Below are positions 11,481 through 23,746 of a stretch of 64,000 nt of DNA, one piece after another. The position numbers and the translations under genes were made by a program. The notes below the pieces were generated by a model. The model did not search any database, was not told where the DNA came from, and worked only from the letters and a program-made list of their open reading frames with translations. The DNA comes from Clarireedia homoeocarpa (lineage: Eukaryota > Ascomycota > Leotiomycetes > Helotiales > Rutstroemiaceae): positions 248,001 to 312,000 of the forward strand of contig LNKV01000004.1 of assembly GCA_001465935.1 (NCBI GenBank), read 5' to 3'. Numbering within the stretch: the stretch's first letter is position 1; each line of letters opens with the position of its first letter.

Positions 11481-14148
11481 TTTGGTGGCTCGATAGTTGT
11501 TTCCGCCTGCAGAGTTGGGATTCTGCGATGATTCTATCCCAGACGATGGTGATAATCACAGGTTGCCAAGGGTATGCGTATTTTGTTTATACCACAGCGA
11601 GTGTCCACCTTAGATCACTTCCTGTTGCGAGGGGAATCAAGAGCAGAGGGCATTGTGGAGGATGAAGGAACGAGCGATGGGAAAATTCGAATTGCACGTT
11701 GTGTTCGTCTGGAAATTGTAAATAATGGCAAGTCTTGTAATGAATTCCAGGTTTATCGCAGCTTGACTCTTTGGACAGGAGTCAGCGAAAGTCAAAAGTG
11801 GATGGATCGTCCTTGTAAATAAACAATCAAAGCAGAACAATCCAAGCAGAGTAACTTTAAGCAACGAAAAATAAAAAATAAATGAATTATATTCAATGAT
11901 GGAATACGGTGAAAGGAAGTAGAATACCGAGGAGCGAATGAAGGGATATCCTCGAGTATATCCTCTCTTTTCTCGCGCTCTCCGATAAGACGCCCATTTT
12001 TCTTTCTTACCTATTAGCTTCCACACATTCTTACTTGGTTGCTTATCTTGATAGAACTATCTCGAGCCTTCTCAGCTGTTGCGGCACACCACCTTACCTT
12101 ATCCTACAGAGTACACACCCACCTGCGCCCTGCCTTCGTACATATTTCACTCACCGAGATATGGGATTGAGGATCGACGTTCTCATGATGGAACGTAAAT
12201 GGAGAATGGGGTGAGCATTTTCATGCACCAAATGCACCAAGTGCAACCTCCATTGCATGTTATAGTCTCATTTAGATGCAGTCTTGCCGATCCATCCCAC
12301 ACAAATCGACCAATCAGAGAGGGAGAAGCGAGAATAAGACGTGCGGATTTCCAAAGATAAAGATGGAGGTCGTTCCCTGTTTGAAACTCCATGTGCAATG
12401 TCCGTGTGATGCAATGAAGATATACTCGATATGCTTGGATGGGTTTGGCATGTAGAGCAGAAAAGAAGGGGCAAGTTGGAGATGGTATTTCATCGCATAG
12501 TTGTATGGAATTTCGACATTGACATTGACATTGACATCCACATCCACATCCACATCCACATCCACATCCACATCGGCATCGACATCGACATCCACATCCG
12601 TGTGCAGACTTACGATGCCGGCAGAGGGGCCAGACCAAGAAACAATGTGAACCACCAAGAAGCCAGTCCATCCAATCCACTCCGCGTGCTTGTACTGGAT
12701 GCTGTATGGCCAGAGACGAGGCCTTGGGTGGGCGGATCTAATCGACAAGGGCTCGGCTTACTTGCATCTATTCACACCCTCGCACTCCCCTACCCACATC
12801 GTACAGAAGAGTAAGTCAGGTCGGATCGGATCAATGATCTTCCAAGCTGATAGAAAACGAACGATGGTGGCGCTCTGCACTTTGTGACTTGTGCTTTATT
12901 CCGGTCGCTGTGTCTCAAAATGCTCCGGCCATAATATCCACATTTGCCAGCCCATCAAGGGATCAAAAGCTGCACACAACTCACCCGGATGTCACTGCGA
13001 TATCATCCGTACCAATGCGGCCAAAAAAGGCTGTCACCAAGAGAGCAAAAGAGCAAGAGGAAGCTTCTCAGGAACAAAAAGGTTGCAGACTTCTCTTGAG
13101 AACTGCCTCTCTCGGACAACGTCCGGCGCGTGTAACAGCTCTCATTATGCCTGTCTTAGGTTTGGGTGTATCGGGTGCAGACCGCTATTTCTTTGTGATT
13201 CTGACTCGCATCATCATCATCGATGTTCACTGTAGTTCTACGGCGCACAGCAAAGACGGCATCAAACTTTGCACAACAGGAATATTTCCAAAGTTTCCTT
13301 TTCCCATTCCTCTGACTGCCATGGCATCGAATTCCACGAGAGATTATATATCTTTCTATTCTGTTGGAGCGAAAATGAATAAATGAATGACACTCCGCTG
13401 GCTCTCCGAGGGCCACTGCCGTGGAGGCCGACTTTTTAATAGAAAATCGAAAAATTACTACCACTGTTCTTTTCGAATATACACGGGAAATGTCATGCAT
13501 GTTTCTTTCTTTTAGACGTGACAAAAACGATCAACCAGAGGAAGCGGAGCAAATATGGATGTGATGCTGGTCTTGCCATCGACATTGCCATCGGCGACAG
13601 CCTCGGGAAATAGACATTGTCACAGTACGCGCCAATAGCAACGGGCAAAGAAATATCTACTCCACACGAACATGTTGCATCTGTGTAGGTAATATCTGAG
13701 TAAGGAAATTTGGTAGCCGTGGCCCTGGCGCCCTCCAATCTGTTATCTGTTGCATTTTGCATTCGTACCGAGAGAAAGATCCTCCCTCACCTGGCAATCG
13801 CATTGGAGGGGCAGGCTGACATCATTTCCCCATCAGCCTCACACTAAACCCCAGTCTAATCCTCTTGGAGTATCGCCGGCTGTCGATTTGTCCCACCGCC
13901 GAGAAAAAAATTGGAGGAAACTTCCTTTTTCTTGTGAAGAAAATTCGCCCAACTTTTTTTGATTTGCATTTTTTATATTCAACACAGCGGTTTGGAGTTT
14001 ACCCAAAAGTCTCCCTGCTACAAACTGGCGACATTGTATCATTAACGGTCCCTGTCCCTCAATCTGCTTTGCAGCTTGTTGAAGGGCAACTTTTCTTCAA
14101 GACTTCTTCCCCCGCCCCGCAATCAGCATTTCAGCTTATTCTTCCACA
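11481..14148. other. Divergent intergenic region between the YVC1-like and CPSase/ATCase genes
   Basis: This 2.7-kb region separates two divergent starts and must hold both promoters. No coding gene is supported; open frames over 12.2-12.8 kb translate a hexamer repeat. Pyrimidine- and T-rich stretches at about 13900-14140 lie just before the ATG of the downstream gene and probably form its leader. Confidence 0.5.
12515..12600. repeat. Degenerate GACATT/CACATC hexanucleotide array
   Basis: About fourteen hexamers in tandem change from GACATT through CACATC to GACATC types. They keep long artificial frames open on both strands (alternating His-Ile or Asp-Val residues), which should not be taken as genes. 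Confidence 0.85.
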
Positions 14149-17100
14149 ATGCCCGAACTAGTTTTCCCTCCCGTTGCTGCCCCAATCCTCAATGGCGCTG
14201 ATGAAGGCTTGATCAGTCTTGAATTGAGCGATGGCGCTGTTTACCAAGGTTATAGTTTTGGTGCAAAGAAAAGTGTGGCGGGAGAATTGGTGTTTCAAAC
14301 TGGAATGGTTGGATACCCAGAGTCCATAACTGACCCCTCATATCGGGGTCAAATCTTGGTCATCACGTTCCCTTTAGTGGGCAACTATGGTGTGCCATCA
14401 AGAGATACTATGGACGAACTCCTTAAGGATCTGCCAGCACATTTCGAGGCTTCTGAAATCCATATTGCAGGCTTAATCACCGCCTCCTATGCCGGAGAAG
14501 ACTTCTCCCATTTCCTCGCTACTTCTTCACTCGGCACATGGTTGAAGGAGCAGGGTGTTCCGGCCATATATGGTGTTGACACCAGAGCCTTGACCCAGAG
14601 GATACGAGAGGAAGGTAGTATGCTAGGTCGCATGCTACTGCAAAAGCAAGATCTAACCAATGGACATGCCGATGGATCCAATGCCAATAAGTCAGCTCTT
14701 TCATCACAGGACTGGAGGTCATACTTTGAATCGATTGAATGGGATGATCCTAACAAGAAGAATCTTGTGGCAGATGGTGAGTTTCGATTGAGTTCTAGCC
14801 GGAATGAGAGGCTAATACCTTGGCTTAGTATCCATTCGCGAGCCAAAATTATACTCACCCGATCCTTCAAATGCTCTCAAGAATCCTTCCGGTAGACCTA
14901 TACGTGTTTTGTGTTTGGATGTGGGTTTGAAGTACAATCAATTACGCTGCCTTGTGAAGAGGGGCGTAGAAGTTCTGGTTTGTCCATGGGATTACGATTT
15001 CCCTGCACTGGCTGGAAAGGATTATGATGGATTGTTCATCTCAAACGGTCCTGGTGATCCAGCCATGATGGAAAAGACTGTCAAGCACATCCAATCCGCC
15101 TTGGCAGAGAATAGAACACCCATCTTTGGTATCTGTCTTGGACATCAACTTCTTGCTAGAGCTGCTGGTGCCGAGACTGAGAAGATGAAGTTTGGTAATC
15201 GTGGACACAATATCCCATGTACGAATCTGTTGACTGGAAAATGTCACATCACTTCGCAAAACCACGGATATGCTGTCAAGACTAGCAGTTTACCATCCGA
15301 ATGGACCGAACTTTTCGTCAATGCTAATGATGGAAGCAACGAAGGTATCCGCCACGTAGGCAGACCGTACTTCAGTGTTCAATTCCATCCTGAAAGCACT
15401 CCAGGGCCTCGAGATACGGAGTTCCTCTTTGATGTGTTCATAGACACAATCATGAAAACAATTGTCAACAAAGATCTTCTCTCTGCCCCTGTTGCCTTCC
15501 CAGGTGGTGAAGCAGCCGAGAACGAGAGACTGCACCCGAAAGTTGAAGTCAAGAAAGTACTCGTGTTGGGCAGTGGTGGCCTGAGTATTGGTCAAGCCGG
15601 AGAGTTCGATTACTCCGGAAGTCAAGCCATCAAGGCACTCAAGGAAGAGGGTATCTATACTATTCTGATCAACCCCAACATTGCCACTATTCAAACTTCC
15701 AAGGGCTTAGCGGACAAGGTCTATTTCCTACCTGTCACTGCTGAATTTGTACGAAAAGTTTTGGTGTACGAGAGGCCTGACGCAATTTACGTCACATTTG
15801 GTGGACAGACAGCTTTGCAAGTCGGTATTCAGTTGAAGGATGAGTTTGAGGAACTTGGTGTCAAAGTTCTTGGAACCCCAATCGATACAATCATCACCAC
15901 TGAAGATCGTGAGCTCTTTGCCCGAAGCATGGAGTCCATTGGTGAAAAATGTGCCAAATCTGCTTCTGCAAGCACCGTTGATGAGGCCATGCGCGTTGTC
16001 AAGGGTATCGGATTCCCAGTCATTGTCCGAGCTGCTTATGCGCTAGGTGGTCTTGGAAGTGGATTTGCAGACAACGAACAAGAATTGCTAGATCTCTGCA
16101 ACAAAGCCTTCGCTGCCAGTCCACAGGTTTTGATTGAGCGAAGTATGAAAGGTTGGAAGGAAATCGAGTATGAGGTTGTCAGAGATGCTCGCGACAACTG
16201 TATCACCGTTTGTAACATGGAGAACTTCGATCCTCTAGGCATCCATACTGGAGACTCCATTGTTGTTGCTCCGTCGCAGACACTGTCTGACGAAGATTAC
16301 AACATGTTGCGAACAACAGCTGTCAATGTCATTCGTCATCTCGGCGTCGTGGGAGAGTGTAACATTCAATATGCCCTCAACCCAGACTCTAAAGAATACT
16401 GTATTATCGAAGTCAATGCCAGACTGTCCAGATCTTCAGCTCTTGCATCAAAGGCTACAGGGTACCCATTGGCTTTCATTGCTGCCAAGCTTGGTCTTGG
16501 TATTCCATTGAATGAAATCAAGAACTCTGTTACACAGAAGACTTGTGCTTGTTTCGAGCCTTCCCTGGATTACGTCGTTGTTAAGATGCCGCGCTGGGAT
16601 TTGAAGAAGTTTACCCGTGTCTCTACTCAACTTGGATCATCAATGAAGAGTGTAGGAGAAGTCATGAGTATTGGAAGAACTTTCGAGGAAGCTATTCAAA
16701 AGGCGATTCGTGCCATTGACTTCCACAACTTGGGTTTCAACGAGACTAAGGCTCTCATGTCCATCGATGATGAGCTCCAAACACCCTCCGATCAACGTCT
16801 TTTCGCTATTGCCAATGCTATGCACTCTGGGTACTCCGTTGACAAGATCTGGGAGATGACGAAGATCGACAAATGGTTCTTGAACAAGCTGAAGGGCTTG
16901 AGCAACTTCAGTAAGATGATGACACAATTCAACACAAGCACTATTTCAAATGACTTGCTTCGTCAAGCAAAACAGCTTGGATTCTCCGATCGTCAAATTG
17001 CAAAGTTTTGGGATTCCACGGAACTCGCTGTTCGATTGAAGCGAACTGAAGCAGGAATCATCCCAGTTGTGAAACAAATTGATACTGTTGCAGCTGAGTT

Positions 17101-20100
17101 TGAGGCTCACACAAACTATCTCTACATGACCTACAATGGCTCTGAGAGTGATATTTCCTTTGACGATCACGGAGTCATGGTTCTGGGATCTGGTGTCTAC
17201 CGTATTGGATCCTCGGTCGAATTCGATTGGTGTTCAGTCAGAGCCATTAGAACTCTTCGTGAATCAGGCTTCAAGACCGTCATGGTCAATTACAACCCCG
17301 AGACGGTAAGCACAGATTATGACGAGGCCGATAGGCTGTACTTTGAGAACATCAACCTTGAGACCATTCTCGATATCTACCAGCTGGAGTCATCTAGTGG
17401 TGTATTGATCGCTATGGGAGGTCAAACACCAAACAACATCGCACTTCCTTTACACCGTCAAAACGTAAAAATCCTTGGTACATCACCAGAGATGATTGAT
17501 ACCGCTGAGAACCGTTTCAAGTTCTCTCGTATGCTTGACGGTATCCACGTCGACCAGCCCACATGGAAAGAATTGACAAGCTTCGAGGATGCGAAGAATT
17601 TCTGTAACAAGGTCTCATATCCAGTTCTTGTCAGACCGTCTTACGTCCTTTCCGGTGCAGCAATGAACACAGTCTACTCAGAGCCAGATCTTGAGGCCTA
17701 CCTTGCGCAAGCTGTTGAAGTTTCGCGCGACCACCCTGTCGTCATTACCAAGTACATTGAGAATGCTAAGGAGATTGAGATGGATGCCGTTGCTAAGGAT
17801 GGTGTTATGGTTGGCCACTTTATCTCTGAGCATGTTGAGAACGCTGGAGTTCACTCTGGTGACGCAACATTAATCTTGCCACCACAAGATCTCGACCCAA
17901 CAACTATTCAAAGAATTGAAGAGGCTACCCGTCTCATCGGTAAAGCTCTGAACATCACGGGTCCTTACAACATTCAATTCATTGCCAAGGACAATGATAT
18001 TAAGGTGATTGAATGTAACGTCCGTGCCTCCAGATCATTCCCATTCGTCTCCAAGGTCATGGGCGTTGATCTTATCGAGATGGCTACCAAAGCTATTATG
18101 GGAGTCCCATTTGTTCCATATCCCGCAACCAACTTGGGACAAAACTGCGTTGGTGTCAAGGTACCCCAATTCAGTTTCTCTCGTCTCTCTGGAGCCGATC
18201 CTGTTCTTGGTGTTGAGATGGCTTCCACTGGAGAAGTTGCTTGCTTCGGTCGTGATAAGTATGAGGCTTACATCAAAGCATTGATCTCCACTGGATTCAA
18301 GCTGCCAAACCGAAATATCCTCCTCTCGATCGGTTCATACAAAGACAAGAAGGAAATGTTGCCCTCGGTAGTCAAGCTTCAGAAGATGGGCTACAAGCTT
18401 TTTGCTACTGCTGGTACTGCAGATTTCTTGCAAGAACACGACGTGCCAGTTCAATACCTTGAGATTCTTGGTAAGGACGAGGATGATCAAAAATCAGAGT
18501 ACTCCTTGACTCAACATTTGGCCAACAACATGATCGATCTCTACATCAATTTGCCATCGAGCAATAGATACAGAAGACCAGCAAACTACATGAGTAAGGG
18601 TTATAAGACTAGACGCATGGCTGTTGATTATCAAACACCATTGGTCACCAACGTCAAGAATGCTAAGATTCTTATCGAGGCTATTGCACGACACTACGAG
18701 ATGGAAATTAATAGCTTCGATGCGCAAACTAGTCATCGAACTGTCGTTCTACCAGGTTTGATCAACATTGCTGCTTTCGTCCCTGGTATCGCTAGCCGTG
18801 GTAGTCATGACTTCCAAATTGTCACCAAGGCTTCTATTGCTTCTGGTTTCAGTATGATTCGAATCATGCCTCTCGGCCTTGAGGGCTCAGTCACCGATGC
18901 AAGAGCACTTAAAGCAGCCCAACTGAATGGTAAACGTGGAGCTGCTTGCGATTACAACTTCTCCGTTGCAGCAACATCTTCCAACGCTGATCAAATCAGC
19001 CAGGTTACCAGTGAAGTTGGCTCTCTCTTCATTCCTTTCAATCACCTTTCAGACAATATTAGCAAAGTGGCTGCGGTTACTGCCCATTTCGAATCATGGC
19101 CTAGTTTTAAACCAATCATCACTGATGCCAAGATGACTGATCTTGCATCTATTCTCCTCCTTGCTAGTCTTCACAGTCGAAAGATTCACGTTACCAGTGT
19201 CACTACCAAGGATGACATCCGATTGATCGGTCTTTCCAAGGAAAAGGGTCTTAAGGTTACTTGCGATGTTGCAGTCTATTCTCTATTCTTTAGCCAATCG
19301 GACTTCCCAGCTGCTACTTTCCTGCCAACTGCAGAAGATCAAAAAGCGCTGTGGGAACACTTGAACGTCATTGATGTCTTCTCTATCGGTAGCTTGCCAT
19401 ACCAGCTTGCAACTCTTACCAAGGCTGAGCTCCATCCCGCTGTTGGTATCGCTGACACCCTGCCACTTTTGTTCTCGGCTGTCGCTGAGGGTAGACTCAC
19501 TGTCGATGATATCAAGGAACGTCTTCATGATAATCCTAAGGAGATCTTTGAGTTGCACGATCAAGTCGGAACTTCCGTCGAAATCGAGATTGATCGACCA
19601 TACACTGTCGCTCCAGGAGCAATCTGGTCCCCACTTGTCGGAAAAGTGATGAGAGGCGCCGTTCAAAGAGTCATCTTCCAAGACAAGACCGCTTGCCTTG
19701 ATGGCATTCCTACTCAGGATATCAATGAAGGCAAAGATATGTCTTCTCACCTTATCGAGTTGCATACTCAAGGGCTTCAATCCCCATCTATCAAGGGCAA
19801 TCCATTGTCTCCATTAGTTGGCCCTAGGCCAGACAGTTCTCATGGCACTGCTAGACGATTCTCAATGCTCAATACCGCAGCTGCACCAGCCATGCGACCT
19901 GCAAACCGGTCAAGATTCCTTGATGGAGCTTCGGCGGCAAACCAAATTCCTCAGCTCCGACCGTCGACGGCCGAAGATTTCGGATCGGGTTTGTACCCCC
20001 AACCGACCCTCTCTCCGTCTCTGCAAACACTTCTCGGTCAATCTCCATTCAAGAACCACCATGTACTTTCCGTGAACCAATTCACACGTCAGGATCTCCA

Positions 20101-21038
20101 TCTCTTGTTCACCGTTGCTCAAGAGATGAGATTGGGTGTTCAACGTGAAGGTGTCCTGTCAATCTTGAAGGGTCGTTTGTTATGTACAATGTTCTACGAA
20201 CCATCAACCCGGACGTCTGCTTCGTTTGATGCTGCCATGCAACGTCTCGGTGGACGAACAATTGCAATTGCTACATCTCATTCCTCCACTGTCAAGGGTG
20301 AATCCCTCGCAGATTCTATCCGTACCCTTGGTTGTTATGGAGATGCCATTGTCCTCCGTCACCCCGATGAGAGCAGTGCCGCAGTAGCTGCTAAATTCTC
20401 ACCTGTGCCGATCATCAACGGTGGAAATGGTAGCAAGGAGCATCCCACGCAAGCATTCTTAGATCTTTTCACCATCCGAGAAGAATTGGGTACTGTAGGT
20501 GGTCTTACCATCACTTTCACTGGTGACTTGCGCTACGGTCGTACAGTGCATTCCCTTGTCAAACTCCTCCAACACTACGATGTTCATATCCAACTTGTCT
20601 CGCCTCAGGCTCTAGCCCTTCCTCAAGAAATCCTGGCGCTCATTAAGTCCAAGCCCGGCCAACTTCTCTCCGTCTCTACAGAACTTACACCGGAGATCAT
20701 TGCTCGTTCCGACGTTCTCTACTGTACTCGTGTACAGAAAGAACGATTCGCCGATTTGGAGGAATATGAAAAATTGAAGAACAGCTTCGTCATCGACAAC
20801 AGAACATTGAAGTATGCGAAGAGCTCGATGGTTGTTATGCATCCATTACCGAGAAATGCGGAGATTGGTGAGGAGGTCGACTTTGATCAGAGAGCGGCGT
20901 ATTTCCGACAGGTATGTTCATCCTTGGCCTTTTCCTTCCCCTGTTATTATCTGTTTGCATGGTTGACTGATTGGTATTTAGATGAGATATGGTCTTTATT
21001 GTCGCATGGCATTATTGGCTTTGGTTTTGGCACCGTAG
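14149..21038 (+). CDS. pyrABCN: Multifunctional carbamoyl-phosphate synthase / aspartate carbamoyltransferase, 2255 aa
   Basis: Exons 14149-14776, 14829-20911 and 20982-21038 join in frame. The first two steps of pyrimidine synthesis are fused. Glutamine amidotransferase: GICLGHQ with nucleophile Cys312, and the HPE pair at His396 and Glu398. The two CPSase halves begin near 453 (GSGGLSIGQAGEFDYSG) and 993 (GSGVYRIGSSVEFDWC). A dihydroorotase-like domain sits around 1490-1850. Aspartate carbamoyltransferase runs from about 1941 to the end, with PSTRTSASF at 2001 and HPLPRN at 2214. In the dihydroorotase-like domain the metal-binding HxH is replaced (LPGLINIAAF, from residue 1517), so that activity should be absent, as in other fungal URA2/pyrABCN proteins. 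Length matches the family (about 2210-2270). UTP feedback would act on the CPSase C-terminal region. The short last exon completes MRYGLYCRMALLALVLAP. Confidence 0.98.
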
Positions 21039-21588
21039 ATGGATTGGGACTATGCTCTCATCGTTATTCTTACGGGAGCGGCGTTCTTTTGTGTTGGGTG
21101 AGTGGTTGGGTGGAAATAGTGATTTCTCTTTTTCATTTTGGTATTTTATGTGATTATGATATGAGTTTCAGTAAAAATCTTGACTACATCGCATTGCATT
21201 GCATGTAGATTTACGTTCCCTTTGTAGAATTCATTGAGAAATGAGAATAGATATGATAATGATGGAGTGAGGGGTAGATGTAGTCTTTTTATATGCTATC
21301 TATAGGTTCGGTGTATAGTATATGTATGTATGTACATACGATGGGTTACGCGTGTCGTATACGTGTATTTGGTTTGGTTTGGGAAAGGCGTGTATATATA
21401 TATATATGTATTGTGTATATTTTAATACGGGTTTATGGATAATCCGTACGTATGTATGTATTTTTAGATTGAGATATTATATCAATTTATAATTTATTGT
21501 TTATTTATTTATTATTATTTTTTTTACACAGTATTATTCTCTTGGGTTTATTTATGGTGGGTGATTGGGGGTGTGTACTGTTCCTATC
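21039..21588. other. Convergent 3' region between CPSase/ATCase and GH131 genes
   Basis: AT-rich sequence with TATG/TACG repeats (21315-21480) and a T-run near 21520. No coding potential is supported. It likely holds the 3' ends of both flanking transcripts. Confidence 0.5.
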
Positions 21589-22705
21589 CTACTCCTCCAA
21601 ACTAACACACTCCCCCTCGCTATCCTCCATGAATATCCCCGCGTAAATAACGCCCTCGTTGATGCCCGACTCCTGGAACCCGGTCTTGGTTATGTCGCTG
21701 CCCGAGGGGGAGTCGGTGGGTTTCTTCAGGAGCCCGAAGTGGTACTGCCCGCGGCCGGAGATGTCGTTGGGGAGGGCGGCGGTCGCGGGTTGCAGGGGCG
21801 AGAGAGCGGTCGAGTGCAGGATTTGCGTTGTGCTGAGTGAGAGTGGAGGGTTAGCTGGGGGGGGTATGGTGTATATGGTATTGTTTGTGTAAGAGCGGGG
21901 AAGAAGAAGGGGGAGGGGAAACTTACTTTTTGTCGAAATCTAATACGATTCCGAAGTTATGCCACTCTTCTGTCCACTCTGTTGAAAAGAGTTCTGTTGC
22001 CCCTTCATTCACGTTCCCTACAACTAGCAATCTGTCTCCCGTCGCCGCGGTCCCATTACTTCCCAATATGGTACCCGTCTTCAAGACAAATTGATTGGTG
22101 CTGAAATCGGCGCTTTCGAGAAAGACCAATTGGTACTCGTGGCTGAAGTTTAGCGGGCGGGAGAGATCTTTTTGCAGGGAGAAGTGAAGGGTTTTGATGC
22201 CCGTGGTGGACGGGTCGGAACCATTGTTGCTGCTGGGGAGGAGCTCGGCGCGCCGGAATCCAAGTTGGACGTTGGTTGCGGAGGGCGCGAAGATGGACGC
22301 GTCGGAGAGGGTTATTTCGATTGGGGGCTGGTCGCAACCGGAGAACTATGCGGCGAGGGGGTTTGGTGTGAGTGGGGTGTTTAAAAGATGGAAAAGTTGG
22401 GAGGGCGGGAGGGGAGTTGCGGATTGGTACATACAAGTGATGAGGTGAGGTTTGTGGGGAGCTTAATAATTTCACTCCATGTGAGATCTATGTAGTAAAT
22501 TAGTTAATCATCCCATGAGTCGGATGTCGAAGGTAGATGTACTTTGACCAAACACAAATCCGGGATCGAAAAGACTTGTATTTTTCGAATCAAATGATGC
22601 CGGGGTGGTACCGGCTGGCATACGTCCATCAAACTGGATAGGACAGTTTTGAGCCAGCGCTGCGGATACCAACGCCAGTAATGATAGTGAGATTTTGAAA
22701 GCCAT
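21589..22705 (-). CDS. Secreted glycoside hydrolase family 131 protein, 292 aa
   Basis: Four exons on the minus strand (22705-22543, 22487-22435, 22345-21927, 21832-21589) join in frame to 292 residues. The start gives a clear signal peptide (MAFKISLSLLALVSAALAQ) before NCPIQFDGRMPAG. GH131 blocks follow: FVFGQNLTW across the first splice, SDASIFAPSATNVQLGFRRA, LNFSHEYQLVFLESADF, RGQYHFGLLKKPT and GFQESGINEGVIYAGIFMED. GH131 enzymes of wood- and plant-decaying fungi cleave beta-1,3-, 1,4- and 1,6-glucans, so an extracellular role on plant or fungal cell-wall glucan is expected. No cellulose-binding module is attached. The third exon's acceptor could alternatively lie 18 nt further in; the TAG acceptor gives the better family match (SLF...PPIEITLSD). 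It is divergent from a Zn2Cys6 factor. Confidence 0.92.
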
Positions 22706-23746
22706 TGTTGAGATTATATTTTTGCGATGTGGAAAGGAGTGTGAAGTTGTAAATGAGTGAACGTATGAATGAACGAGAAGAGATCTTGTCAAAAAAGAAT
22801 GAACAAATACTTGAAATGCAGTAAAGCTATGATATTTTGGATGAATGGGATCTTCGGTCCGAGGAACCAAATAGATGTATATATACCCATCACATCAAAT
22901 GCAAATCCATCCCCATCACATCCGTTCACTTGAATAAGTTATACTCCACTTCCTTGTAGACAAATATCGCGCGACTACGCGGAATATCCACATTTCATCT
23001 GATCAGGTTTCCTTGTACTCTGCTGGTACCAACTACTGTACTGTACAATATAACCTTACTTTCAGCGACCGAAAAAACCAGGTCGTGTCAAACCTTTTTC
23101 GCTTTGCTTCAGATGAGTTATGCAGATCAAACTTCCGGCAGGAAGGGTTCGGGGACTGAAACCTCGTCTCATGTATTAGGATGCAGTTCGGATGGTGTAT
23201 GCTTTCTGTGATGGTGGTCCATCATCCGTGAATCTTAAGGGTGGAGGTCGCCAGGGGGTGGCTGGGAAGTAGCGAGGGGTAAGAGATGAAGTGTGTTTCG
23301 GGTGGAAAGTTTATTTGAATGTCTGGCGGCTTAGGGGAGAAGGAGATTGTGAGGGAAAATGCCGAATGTGGCTTGAAAAGGGCTAGAGGAGAGAGAGAGG
23401 GGGGGAGACGGAGTTCCTCTTCGAGACTTCTCTGCCTGTTGTCTCTTCCATGGCTTGTGGCATATGGTATGAGTGTTGTTGAAAGGAAGGAAATTACTTC
23501 GCTGTTAGATTCGAAAGCCTGTCGTGTCGGGTACGGGTATACTTCCTTCCGGGGTAAATTCGGGTCCGGGTATCGTGCACGCGATGTCGTTCCTAGCAAG
23601 GCTGGCAAGGCAAGCAGAGATACATAATACATACAACAGTACATGGACAATAATTTCTATATCATGAACTGATATGCATCTGGGCCAAATTCAGTACTAG
23701 ACCCTTATCATCAATACAAGTGGCTAAATCCATCTTGACAACAAAG
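22706..23746. promoter_or_regulatory. Shared divergent promoter of the GH131 and Zn2Cys6 genes
   Basis: About 1 kb separates the two divergent ATGs, with no supported coding region. It contains AGTACTGTACTG-type palindromic sequence near 23028-23046. A CGG-GT-CCG inverted pair at 23561-23568 is of the general form bound by zinc binuclear cluster proteins. Whether the neighbouring factor binds here is unknown. Confidence 0.4.

Noticed and set aside
12183..12814. Overlapping frames on both strands at 12.2-12.8 kb
   Set aside because: They are held open by the GACATT/CACATC hexamer array; the products are alternating Asp-Val or His-Ile runs with no motif.
14839..14895. Reading straight through the first intron of pyrABCN, or through the last one to 21208
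   Set aside because: Both retain intron sequence and lose conserved blocks; splicing at 14777-14828 and 20912-20981 restores the family sequence exactly, including the ATCase C terminus.
22056..22475. 139-codon minus-strand frame in the GH131 gene
   Set aside because: It is in a different phase from the GH131 exons; the product is Pro/Arg-rich with no GH131 blocks.
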